From positions 893,001 through 957,000 of the forward strand of contig JARHVA010004255.1 in the NCBI GenBank assembly GCA_037957365.1: a DNA stretch of 64,000 bases, given 5' to 3'. The DNA comes from Torreya grandis (lineage: Eukaryota; Streptophyta; Pinopsida; Cupressales; Taxaceae). Shown piece after piece: positions 50,602 to 62,599 of the stretch (its first letter is position 1; each line of letters begins with the position of its first letter). A model generated the notes under the pieces. It saw only the letters and a program-made list of their open reading frames with translations, was not told where the DNA came from and made no database searches. Position numbers and translations under genes: made by a program.

Positions 50602-50652
50602 TTCACCCCCCTCTCATTTGTTATACTTCCAATAATTGGTATTAGAGTATGT
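50602..50652 (+). other. copia LTR end and primer-binding site remnant
   Basis: 'cacccccctctca' near 50605-50617 and then AATTGGTATTAGAG (about 50633-50646) correspond to the end of a plant copia LTR and the initiator-Met primer site with C-to-T changes (CA end as TA; ATCAGAGC as ATTAGAGT). The internal region and the other LTR are not recognisable downstream. Confidence 0.5.
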
Positions 50653-53600
50653 CCTTTAGAGAAGGCTTGACAACGTGAAGGTGATCCTTGAATCACAAGA
50701 TGGTGAGTTACAATATCAATATGCTTATCAACTTGTGGAAGAATAAATATTGGTAGATGATTATTGTGTCTTGGTAGATGTTGCATGACAAGAAGGTTTT
50801 TTCATCAGTCTTAGTATAGAAAGATAAAATTTAAATATAACTAAGAAGTGTAGTTTTTTTAATGATCTAGGTCATGGTTTAGGTTTGTATAGAGGACTAC
50901 ATGATGGGACAATGAGAAGATAGGTTAAATTAGTTAATATTTCAAAAAGTATTTTGAAGGTCATCAAATGCATCTGAAGGTGGTCTACAAGGTATATCTC
51001 AATATGGACGAGGTTCAAAAGATTTCTCATATTTGTCAAATTCAAGTGGACCGAGGTGTGCATGGTGATAGGGGGAGTATGCATGAGATTTTTTTATAGA
51101 TTTATGAAGCTTATTTTACTATTTTTAGGTGAAAAGAGTGTTTTCAGGTCATTAAGGTGATAGAAGATGTTATGAGGGTTCCCTAGATGCATTTATGAGG
51201 TTCTAGTGTTTCTCATGATCCTTTAGAGAGATTAAAAAATGACATTCTAGATTAATAAAAACTACACCATCATTAATTTCTTGTAGGTATGAAGAGAATA
51301 TTTTTTTTGTGTATTAATTATATGTACCTAAAAATTCAACTATAGTCAAAGGGTTTCATGGAAGTGTTTTCTAGAGTTCCAAGATCCTTACCTGCAAGTT
51401 TGGTATCTTGATGTATTCTCTAGCTCAATTTATGAGATTCTAAAGTTAGTCCTATGTGTAGTGACATACCTGAGGCAATCAAATTTATGATTCAATAAAT
51501 ATTAAATGGGGATTCAAAAATATAACCATTGGGTTTTGAATTCAAATGACATACATGAGTTTTTGTAACATGAGAGCATTATTTTTCCTATAAAAGCCAT
51601 GGAAGAGGTAAGAACACGTTGGTATAAAAATAAAAGATAAATTAAAATTAATTAAAATTATCCTCAAAGTGATTTGGAGAATTATACATCTATACAGGTG
51701 CATTTATTATGGGTTAAATTTAGAGTAAGTTGATTGTATTATTGCTTATATAACTCGAGTTGACTAAAGTGGATTTAAAACCTCTCTATTGGTCTAGAAT
51801 TGATGTTGTAAGTGTTGGATGATGTTGTTACCTCATTTTATTCTTGTTACATACATTTATGAAGTTTTGAAACTGTGCCTTTATGTAATAAAATCTCAAT
51901 GAAAGAGGATTGTGCTTAAGGTTTGTGTTTTTGGTAGACACGAGTGACTTGATGAGTGTTGTGGATATTTTGGTCATTTTGGATGGATGATAAAAGTGCT
52001 TAGATGTGTTCTTAAGGTATTAAATATCCTATTAATTATTTTAAATGGTTATATTGATCTCATTTGTGAAGAAATAAATCAAAGACATAATGAATAAGGG
52101 TATGAGGGTTTCAAGGCTTCCAGTGTCTATAAACCCCAATGTGAATGTTCATGATGAAAATATCTCTTATTTGACCTATATATATATATATTAGTAGATT
52201 TTTATATATTTTTTAATGTTTATTATATAAATTATCATGTTTACAATGACTTTTTTGAGTGCAATGTGATGTCTAAGTAGCAAAGACAGAATAAGTGGTG
52301 TGAAGAGTTGAAGATTGGTCTATAAGACTAATTAAATTAAAGGTAACAAGTGTTTATCATGTGATCCATGGTATATATTTGATTATAAGAGTGATATTAC
52401 AAGTTGATTATGTATTTAAGGTGAGAAAAAAATTCTAAAGATGATCATTCCTATAGCATGACAAGTTTCTAGTAATATTGAACAATGTTGAAGTGGTGTT
52501 TTGTAATGAGTTGAAAAATTCTATTGATTTAAATATTGTTGGAAGTATATAATGATATGTGGAGGTTAATCAATATTCAATAATGTTCATTAAATTTTAA
52601 AACCATTTCATCATACATCAACTTGATCTAGCAACATCATCATGAAATCACATACATATAAAGCATGAAACAAGAGCATGCATCACATGAACATAAGAGA
52701 TATGTGAAAACCCCTAAATGGGAATAAAACCCAATAAAAAATAAAATATGGGATATATTAATATAATAATATTATAAAAATTTAGTGAGACACGCATACC
52801 ACAAAGAGTTATACTCCCTATCTAGTTGAGCACCCACACAACTAGACTTTTGCAAGCTTCACCTTGTAAGGAAGAACCAAAACCCTAGGAAACCAAGCAC
52901 CCACTCATATGAATTAAAACTCATATAACCTTTAGCACCTATTAATACTCTTCAACTAATTATTACCTCTCTTTTTTCACTCTTCACCCTTCAATCTATC
53001 TCGAATAGCCTCTACAGCTTATTCATTCAACTAGCCTCTAATAGGCTTAGTAATTATAACGACATGTCCATCCTTATTTTAAAAAATTATTAAATATGAA
53101 TTATTTATGTTATTAATCTTATAAATTTCCTAAATTACCTTTACATTCTCTTTCAAAGGTTATCTCCTTCACTTGGCTCCACACATTGTCAACTAACACA
53201 AATAGGCCAATTAGGCTTTGTACTTATACTACTCTCTTCTTCTAACCCATTTTGGTCAGCCAAGATGATTATTATAATTTTTTTATACTTTTAATAGGTA
53301 TCCACAAACATTACATGGGTTATACACTCCATTCCATAGGTCAGCCATAGTCCTTAAGACTCAAATCCTCCATTAGGCCTTAATGAGACCTAAAGAAATT
53401 AGGGCTTCAAACCCACATGTTACACGTGGAACCTCTTGGACCATGTTCACTTTACACCAATGTTTAAAACATATCAAACCTTCCTCTTATATACCCTTTC
53501 TTAATCCCATAAATATTCATAACACTTATAACTCTAACTCACACCTTAAATTTCGTAATTAGGTCTCCTCACTCTTATGGCCTGGATACACAAAGAACAT

Positions 53601-56600
53601 TGTCTCTGACTTTTGAATAGAACACTCAAATATTTCACATATCCATATTATTATATCACATGTGTGGAACCTTAAATTTTTTTAAAACTCCTCCGAATCC
53701 ATTGGACACTTTGACATAAGTTCTAATCACTCAAATCACCTCTCTTAAAATGACCACTCAAACTAGTCACCCATAGTCAAAATATAGTTAAAGCATTTTG
53801 ACTCTTTATATGCAATAAAAAATTCATCATGTCTATATATCAGCCCTAAATCATATAAAATAGATCATACCTACACTTCTAATTGAGAATACATTTGTTA
53901 AGGAGGAGCATGACCAATATGGGGATCCACTAGACCCAATTAAGGGATCATTTATCATAGTAAACCATGCTAAAGAGGGTTCCAAGGCCTTGAGTCTAAC
54001 AAAATAATACAATAACCCTAAGGGGGTCCTAATTTTTGATATTTCACCTATACTAATAATAATAAAATTAAATATAATATAGTGTTCACCAAAGCTTGTG
54101 GCACAACATGAGGGGTTTGAAATAATCAAAACATGTATAAAAGAATCTCAATTAAGCTATGTATGAGTAAGAGCATAATACATTGAATATGAGTAGAAAT
54201 ATTATTATAAGCCAATACTTATTCTACTTCTATCTACTAAAGATAGGAGTAAAGTCAAATAATACTTACCTGAATGTGAACCTATCGAGACTTAATCTCT
54301 CCCTTGGCCGAAGGGGATTTGTAATAGGTTTTTATGGTTTGTAAAGATCACTAATAAAGTCAAAAGCATCCAAGACCTATCCAAAATACTATATTATATA
54401 AGTAGAAACCCTAACCTAAGACTCCTTAAGTTGAATGGTGGAAGAGAAAATTATAAAGAATCATGAGCAAATAATAACTCTTGATTGCATATTAAACTAA
54501 TGACAAAATGATCTTGTATTTATATGTGGATTTACCCTAAACACTTCTAAAAATATTGGCTGATAGGGTGGACCTAGTTGACCTAGCATAATTTTTGTCA
54601 ATAATTCAATAGGTCATAAACTAGGTTGGCTAAAGGTCAACTTGATGCTAAGTGAAAAATACCCAAAAACTATACAAGGTCAACCCAATTGACCTAGTAT
54701 AAATGACTAATAAAAGGGACTTAAGGTAAAGAAAAGAGGGATGGAAAGTGAAAAATACTAGAGGAGTGTGCAAAGGAGGAGTAATAGATTAGGGAATGGT
54801 TTTAGGAGCTGGTTGGATTGCTAATAATATGGTAATAAGGGACAATAATCCTATCAAGCACCAATGGTCTACCCACCCATTTTCTAGTGCACCTTTCAAG
54901 GTATCCACTTAGAGAGATTGAGTCTTGATGGGTTCCTACAAGATGTAAAACATCGATATTTTATAAAAGTTGAAAATATTATGTGTATACATATACCCCA
55001 CTTGAATCTCATCACATGTCACTAAGGTGTGATAGGGGATGGTGATTAGAGAAAAAACATAAGAACACATAATGTTGATGCTAAAAAAATTGCAATATTT
55101 TAAAGCAAAAAAATAACTAAATGTAAATGATTAAAAGGGGAATAATTAAAAATTAAATGTGATTCATGCATTGACTTACATTTATCATTGGATGATTTTC
55201 TATTATGTTATTAGTTTTAATTGTGTAGGGTACAAAGACTACTTTTGATAAACCCAAGAATGCAAAACTAAAGAGAGAAAATAAACAAATGTAGAAACAC
55301 CAAGATAATTAATTTTATAAGGATGGGATGTACTTGGAAATTTGGAAATATAGGGTGATAGGTGTTATGTCAGGATGGGATGTAAAAATAAGAGTAAATT
55401 AGGTAACCAAAAATCCAAGGCTACTAAAGACCAAAAAACTCAAACAAGAAAACTTTAAGTAAGACAAGCAAACTCACCAAGTCAAACCAAGGATACATGT
55501 CAAAAAGCTGGTAATAAAACATCAAATGTAAAAGTTGAAAAAAAATGGTAAAACAATATTGATGAGTGAGTAATAACACTCCTTATCTCACTCAATAATG
55601 GAAAAAGGTGCATAAAAAGGGAAAACAACATTGTTGAGTGAGAAGTAACAAGCCAACGTCACAAAAAAATAGAAAAAAGGGTACAAACTTAGGTTTCTAT
55701 AATAGTAGGATATTTCAACAATGATAAATGGTAAAATAAAGTAAGATAAGTTTAGGAATGTAATTATATGATGTAAATAAAGTAATTCATAGTTTCTCAA
55801 ACATGTTTCATTTTATGGATAGATAAAACTAAAATAAAGTAGTACTATCATATTTTTAAGAGATGAAGAAGAAGGAATTAAAGAAGAGGGAAAATAGGTT
55901 TGGAATAATAATTTTCCTATCAAGGGGGGAAATAAAATGGGTGGGGGGGGATAATTAAAAAAAAAATAAAGGTAGAGGAACTCTTTACTGAAGTCAAAAC
56001 ACTCAAATTAGGTTTGTTAAAATAATATGACTTTCAACCTTAAGAACTCTAAATAACTTCTCTTAACAACACAAGTCTTGGGTTAAAAAATGTAATATAT
56101 AGATCATCCCATGAAGGATATATGCATGAAAATTAAAATAGACCTACCTTCCCATAACATGTTCTACATTCCTTAGGACCCCTTATAGAATCATCAGTCT
56201 ATTACAAAGATTAGGTACTTGCATGATAAAGTAGGTAGCACCATAGATTTTGTTGAATTCTACTATTCCAATATACTAGCCTACCACATCCTAATGGACC
56301 TCAACTCAATGTGAGGCCAACTATGGAATTTAATATTTGACTGGAGATAGGATATGTGTTTGTAATCATGTCTTTTGGTGTGATTTCAAATTTTGAGATT
56401 TGTATGTTTCCTTTTGTATATCATTGCCTTTTTTTTCAAATGATTTGGATTTTAACTTTCTTGATGAGTTTTTCTTGTTCCTCCTCCATACAAATTTGAA
56501 AAACCAAACATGGGTGATAAAATGATTTTCATTTGAATACTTGGGACTTGGTTGCTAAGAGAGATAACTTCAAAGAGCACAGGGTCTAAGATTCCCATAA

Positions 56601-57280
56601 ATCTAGTGAAATAGAAGTTCTATCTTGACTTTGACCTTATTTTATCCAATGTGGAGTGAAAGGAAAGTAAATCAAGAGGAGTGACACATGGAACAATTTG
56701 AATTACTTAAAATCACAAAAATGTGACAAAGGGTAAAAAGGGATAGAATAATAGTAAAGTTTTATTCCTTAACATAAGTTTAAGGTAAATGGAGGAAAAC
56801 ATGATAACATAGATTATTGTACAAATTCCATCTATGAAAAGAAGCAAAAGCTAAAGTTGAGAACAAGAATCAATAATATTTTTAAAAAAATTAAAACATG
56901 ATGTAAATTTTATGAGGAGGTCAGGTAATATCCATGGTGTTACACTATAAATCATAAAAGATAAACCCATAAGGGTTCCAAAAATAAATGTGTAAAAAGA
57001 GTATAAAATAAGGAAGACTTTGGTACATCATAAGGAAGACTAGGTCTTATCCATGATTTTACAATGTAACTCATGAGAGAAAGGGGAAACTAAAAGACCA
57101 AAAAGGAAGGAATAAAGGCTTGTAATAAAAGATAACTACTATAGAGGGAGATATTCATGTAAGTAACCCAAAAAAAGTTTAGATATATGTAGATAGAAAG
57201 CATGAAAAGAAGGAAATGTTTTAGGCAAAGTACTTCTTAAGGAATTGTGTGTTGGTGGGGTCTTTGAAAACATAGTCTTC
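50653..57280. other. AT-rich DNA, no gene recognised
   Basis: No supported coding region. Frames at 50872-51084, 53851-54129 and 55588-55800 lack motifs. Near 55551-55650 'gatgagtgag' and 'gttgagtgag' blocks repeat about 75 bp apart with poly(A) between. A purine-rich run with eight G occurs at 55941-55950. The right part should hold the 3' UTR and perhaps 3' LTR of the minus strand gypsy at 57.3-64 kb, but its partner LTR is outside the window, so ends cannot be set. Confidence 0.45.
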
Positions 57281-57289
57281 ATTGGTTTG

Positions 57290-58430
57290 AAGGTGATAGG
57301 TGCTTAGACAAAGAATATATTTTAATAAATAGGGGCCCCAATATTTTTGGTTGTATTGACCTTCTTTATCATGGGTGTATTCGTATTTAAGGAAAAGATC
57401 ACCAAAATTAAATTTGTGTACTTTTAAAAGTTTTTTATATTGTTTGGTAATACAAGCCTTGTATTGGTGGTTATGTTGTAAATCAGAAAGATGGCATTAA
57501 TGAAGGATATCAAGGGAATGAAGGTGATCTTCACACAATTATTCATCAAAAATAATACCATGAAGAGACATATGGAGAGAGGGAAGGTCAACTTCTAAGG
57601 GAAGACCTAATTTAGGACCATAGACTAAAGAGAATGGTGTTGCCTTAGTGGTAGTATGTATGACAGTTTTGTAGGCCAAAGGAGCAGGGTAAACATGAAG
57701 ATGCCAATCCGTGTGGGTTTCAAAAATTATCTTTTGGAGGATTTTGTTTATAATTTTATTATTAGCCTCATTTTGGCCATTGCATTATGGATGATAAGGT
57801 GTAGAAAATTTGTGATTGATCTCAAATTTAGCAAAAAATTATTTAGCATGTTTATTTTTGAAGTTACCACCATTATAAAAAATGATGATATGGGAAACAC
57901 CAAAGTGGGAAAAATTATTTAATTAATAATAAATTTAAAAATTGTAGGACTGATGACATTAACAAGTACCATGGATTTTTAACCCATTTGGTAAAATATT
58001 CGATAGAGGTGATGATAAAAGCATGCCCATATTAGGAGAAAGGTAATTTTCCAATGAGATTGAATCCCCATGTGGAAAATGGCCAAGGATATTTGATAGT
58101 TTTAAGCTTATTTGGAGGAGAATGAATTAGATCATCATGAAGTTGACACAAAGTATTATTTTTTGTGAATTAAATTGCATTATTTTCAAGAGTAGGCCAA
58201 AAGTAACCCATATATAGTAATTTGTGGGCTATAGTATGTCTACTACAATTGACACCACAAATGCCCCCATATACTTGTTTAAGAAGAGGAGGGACTTTAT
58301 CTTTTATAACACAACAGAGCAAGGTATCTTTAGCATTATGATAATAAAGGACGTTATGTCAAATTACATACTTAAAAATCTTGTTTATGAATATGTATTT
58401 TCATGAGAGTCTAAATTATGAGGATAAGTT
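57290..58430 (-). pseudogene. gypsy integrase pseudogene (dual-RH element)
   Basis: HHCC-like region near 58270-58160; YFTKWVKNPW near 58000 with the first catalytic Asp replaced by Glu; NGGNFKNKHAK near 57875, preceded by Tyr where the family has the second catalytic Asp; NGQNEANNKIINKIL near 57775-57735 keeps the Glu. A long open stretch, THTDWHLHVYPAPLAYKTVI then GPKLGLPLEVDLPSLHMS, is typical of the C-terminal half. The small + frame at 57656-57922 is its shadow. Confidence 0.85.
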
Positions 58431-58539
58431 TGGTTTTCCAATAATTTAATAATGTCTTGATAACATGGGCTTTGTTGAATGGTAACAACCTCAATATGGA
58501 AGACAAGTGAATCTAGTATTTGAATTTAATAAGGAGATT

Positions 58540-59225
58540 TTATTATTTGTATAATAAAAGTAGGATTATAATTAAGTTGGTGTGGATGAAAAAGAAAATA
58601 TGAAGAAACTACGGAATCAATAATGAAATTTTGATCTCTAGGGATAGGCTCAATAGTGAAAGAGATTAAGTCCTTAATAAAAATGGTTGAAATTTTATGA
58701 TAGGAAATGAGATTATAAATTTTGAATTGATAATAACCATTGAATTGGTGGTAAATAAGTTGAGAATCACCCAAAGCATGCAAATATTTAATGTCTAAAT
58801 AAAGAGCAACTCTCATGCCTAAGATTAGAGCTTCATATTTGGCCATATTTAATAAAAATGGTTGAAATTTTATGATAGGCAATGATATTATCACTTTTGC
58901 ATTGATATTAACCATTTACGTGGTGGTAAATAATTTTAGAATCACCCAAAGCATGCAAATATTTAATGTTTAAATAAAGAGCAACTCTCATGCCTAAGAT
59001 TAGAGCTTCATATTTGGCCATATTGTTGGTGACATCAAAGGTGAAGTGAAAATCTAAAGGAATGATCTTTCCAAGAGGACTTGTAAGAATTTATCCTACC
59101 CCAAATCCTTTAAGGCATTTATCACCATTAAATTGAAGGTTCCAAGTATCCTTGTGCAAGTTGATATTAATTTTAAGAAGCTCCTCAATGACTAATTTAG
59201 ATTTAGTAGTTTTAGATTCATCAAG
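58540..59225 (-). pseudogene. Second (archaeal-like) RNase H pseudogene
   Basis: WNLQFNGDKC (near 59145, first Asp now Asn), GKIIPLDFHFTFDVTNN, MAKYEALILGMRVALYL (Glu kept) and LHALGDS (Asp kept) are the aRH landmarks. The block from MAKYEAL to the histidine-rich helix occurs twice because of a 175-bp tandem duplication (58676-58850 and 58851-59025). 175 is not a multiple of three, so the duplication shifts the frame. It lies between RNase H and integrase, the normal Tat position. Confidence 0.88.
58676..59025 (+). repeat. 175-bp tandem duplication inside aRH
   Basis: Two copies starting 'aataaaaatggttga' at 58676 and 58851, both ending 'ggccatatt'. They differ at roughly 20 positions by eye, so the duplication is old but younger than the element. 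Confidence 0.9.
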
Positions 59226-59499
59226 ATTATTTTCTTCAATATTAATAGTAAAGTTATGAAAATAATATTTGAGATAAATATCTTGATTAAGACCTTCAAT
59301 ACAGAGTATATTATCATCGAGAATACTATCTTGAAGGAGAGAAGTAAATGGAATGGGAGTTTTAGTAATTTTATTAGCTATTACCTATTCTTTGATAGCT
59401 TTTTGAGTCATAATGTGAAGATCAAATTACATATGGAAGACCATCCATTTTCCAATTCCATATCTAGGAATTAAATCTTTAGAGAAGTCATGAAGGGGG

Positions 59500-59815
59500 T
59501 CATAATGAATGATGACATAATTAGTCTAGTAAATCATGTAATGGCAAAGCTTTTTAGCTTCTAAATAGATAGTGAGGCAATCACATTCAAATTTGGTATA
59601 ACATGGTTCATAATCAATAAGGCCTCAGTTAATGTAGTAGATAACATACTCTATTCTAGTATCATAATGTTCATAAAGCATTACCCCAACTAATATGGGT
59701 GTGAAAAAAGTATATACAATCAATGGTTGATCATTATAAGGAGGACAAAGTGTATGTGGGTGAAGTAATGAATATTTCATGTTATCAAAGGCTTTTTGAC
59801 AAGGGTAGTCCATTC
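59500..59815 (-). pseudogene. gypsy RNase H pseudogene (dual-RH element)
   Basis: The open piece 59813-59625 has PLIVYTFFTPILVGVMLYEH and IEYVIYYIN, where the family has LYLAVS-AVGA-L followed by YYIS. It continues with stops to FECDCLTIYLEAKKLCHYM. It follows RT directly. Confidence 0.75.
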
Positions 59816-59879
59816 TAAATTAGTTCCTTTCTTGAGAAGAGAATTAATGAAGTGGATATGATAAGCTATTTTGGGGATC

Positions 59880-60960
59880 AATAATCAAATTTCCCCAAGT
59901 TTTCCTAAGTAGGTATGAATTTCAAGAATGGGATGAGGAATGGGCATGTTGATGATAGAAATAATCTTAGTTGGATCAACATCAATGCCATGGAGAGAGA
60001 CTAGGAATCCTAAAAATTTTATAGATGTGACACCAAAGGCACATTTGTAAGGATTACATCTAACTTGATATTTAAGAAGGCAATCAAAAATGATAGAAAG
60101 CTCTGATAGATGAGTCTTATAACTTTTAGATTTATCAATGAGGTCATTCACATAGATTTCAATAATTTTTTGGATAAGATCATGAAATATGTGAATCATT
60201 TCTCATTGATAAGTGGCTCTAGCATTTTTGAGGTCAAAGGGCATTTTGAAATAGCAATAGGTGCCTTATTATATGGTGAAAGTGGTCTTATGTTGGTCCT
60301 CAGGGGTGATGTGAATCTAATAATATCTGAAGAAGCCATCCATAAGAGATAACATTTCATAATCAGATGTGGAATTGATGATGGAATCTATCATAGGTAA
60401 AGGAAATATTATCTTGGGATAAGCAAGATTAAGATTATAAAAATCAATACAATGTGAATGACCATAGTCACCTTTTCTTTTTAATGAGAACAATGTTAGA
60501 AACTTATTCATAACAATCCATTGGTTCAATAAATTTAACATCAATTAATTTGATGATTTCCTTGTGATATAAGGTGGAAATCTCAAGTGGAAATTTCCTT
60601 TTCTTTTGATGCACATGTTTAGCATCAAGATAAGTAATCACATTATGCACCACAATGATAGGGTCAATACTAGGCATGTCCTCATAGGAACAAGCAAAAA
60701 TCTCATGATACATATCAAGGAATAAGCTAAACTTATCATGTTTGGTAGGTGAGATTTCATGAGATAACGTAATTTATTGATGATAAGATGGAGTAACACA
60801 TTTAATGAGAGTGGTTTATTTGAAAAGAATGGAATTATTGTATTGAAAGTGATAAGGTACATTAGGTAAATAATATATTACATTATCTTTGGGGTCTATG
60901 TGAGTAAAAAATGTTGTTAAAACAAAGGGTTTTAGTTTTAAAATTCCTATGTTTATGATG
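59880..60960 (-). pseudogene. gypsy reverse transcriptase pseudogene (dual-RH element)
   Basis: Clear blocks: PLEISTLYHKEIIKLIDVKF and IEPM (fingers), CIDFYNLNLAYPK, PLPMIDSIINSTSDYEMLSLMDG, then the catalytic site at 60154-60143 reading YVND (the YVDD motif with the first Asp changed to Asn, one G-to-A). KCAFGVTSIKFLGFLVSLHG and IDVDPTKIISI follow. Spread over three overlapping open pieces (60713-60504, 60544-60317, 60199-59885), so at least two frameshifts. Confidence 0.92.
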
Positions 60961-61064
60961 TTTTTGAGGAAGTTGAGGTTCTTGGGCATGAAGTATTTCA
61001 AGAATAGTTTCATCACTAGGCAAGGTAGGAAGAGGACCATAATACTCAACATATACTTTTAGAT

Positions 61065-61406
61065 CTAAAATTTGATTACCATAGCATTCATACTTAGAAT
61101 GTATCTAATAAACATTGTTGCCTTGGAATCGAGTGTAATCTTAGAAGTAGGAGTGAGAGATGGATCAGAAGGGAATAGAGTGTCAATGGTTTTGGTAATG
61201 TGAGAAGGAATATATGTAATTATTGTATCAATAGTCGGTAAAGGAGATGTAGGAATTTTTCTAGATTTAGAAGGCATAATTTTCTCTATCACCCAAGGGG
61301 TATCAATTAGAGGAGAATTAACAAGAGGCACATGGCCCTCAAGATTTAAATCTTGATCAATAAAAATGGTATGGACATCTCTATTAAAATCATGAATTTG
61401 GGACAA
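61065..61406 (-). pseudogene. Protease-RT linker of dual-RH gypsy
   Basis: An open 113-codon piece rich in Pro/Thr/Ser (for example SRKIPTSPLPTIDTIITYIP), placed between protease and RT. It has no catalytic motif and is a typical low-complexity spacer of the polyprotein. Confidence 0.55.
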
Positions 61407-61899
61407 GGTTTTCTAATTATGCTATGCATCCAAGTCTAGAGATGAATCTTGGTCCATTATGTAATTTTCATCATATGTTGAAGAAATTATACATGCTTGA
61501 GAGTCAGGGGTAGTTTTAGAAGGTGAAATCCCAATAGTATTGAATGTATGAGGATACATGATGAGAGGACCTTGAAATAATTTGACCACTCTAAAATAAT
61601 TGAAAGTAAAGGCATCTTCTAGTAAAGAAGGCTCCTGAACATTGGATGGAGGGGAAATTTGGTAATATCATCAATAAGATGAATAGTATGGTCCCTATGT
61701 AAGAGAGGAGGAATCCACTACAAAATTTATGGAGGTAGCTTGGTAGTACTACAAGTATGTTGCAAATCATTGGGTTCATCATCATCAAAATTTGTAAGAG
61801 CAACTTGTAAATTAGGATTAATGTTGATGAACTTAGGTAAAAGAGCACTATTGATCTTAAGAATAGTAGGAATATGATACTAAGATTTGGGATTATAAA

Positions 61900-62300
61900 T
61901 TTGGATACTCCATAGGTTGGGATCAACTTCATGTTTGTATCATTTTCCATTATGTAATAATTTAATGAATGGGCTAGTGGAATAATCAATAGTCCTTATT
62001 CTATGAGTCCATAGATAACCGAGGAGTATATTATAAGATAATGGTAGATCAAGGACCATAATCTTAGTCTAAACTATTTTAGGTCCAATGGTTAATGGAA
62101 TCCAAATACAACCAAGTGGCTTTTGATTAGTCTTATCAAAACCATAGTAGGTAAGAAAGGTTTACTTGAGATGATCCTTGTTATAACCAAGTTATTGGAT
62201 AAGTGAAAAAGATGTCACATTAATACCAAATCCTTAATCAACTATAACATTATGGATAAGGGTGGTATTAATGGCTATTTTAATAAAAAGTATCAAATCA
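61900..62300 (-). pseudogene. gypsy protease pseudogene (dual-RH element)
   Basis: VIVD, a stop, then GFGINVTSFSLIQ marks the active-site region with the DSG/DTG middle residue turned into a stop. MVLDLPLSYNILLGYLWTH is the C-terminal 'LLGRPW' block. LGYNKDHLK and KPLGCIWIPLTIG lie between, in family order. Confidence 0.85.
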
Positions 62301-62599
62301 TCAAAATGAAAAATAACTTCATCATTAATCATGCCTTATTTAATAAATTCAATGTAAGGCTTGGAAGAAGGACATAGTTTCAATGGTATTGATGTTGGTA
62401 GGTTGATTTTAAATATAAGCTGGTTATTTATCTATGGAATATGGATCTTCAATTTTTTGGAATTGTTGCAAAGGAACTTATGATGATAGGGAAAAGTATG
62501 AACTAAATCCATAACTGGAATCTTATAAGGCACAGAGTTAAGTTCTTTCAGAAAATTCCAATGATATTTAGAAGAACAAACATATGGTTTAGGAGGCAG

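Noticed and set aside
47142..50632. A 3.5-kb copia LTR from TGTTGATG to the PBS
   Set aside because: Too long for a copia LTR and no second copy in the window; only the junction is reported.
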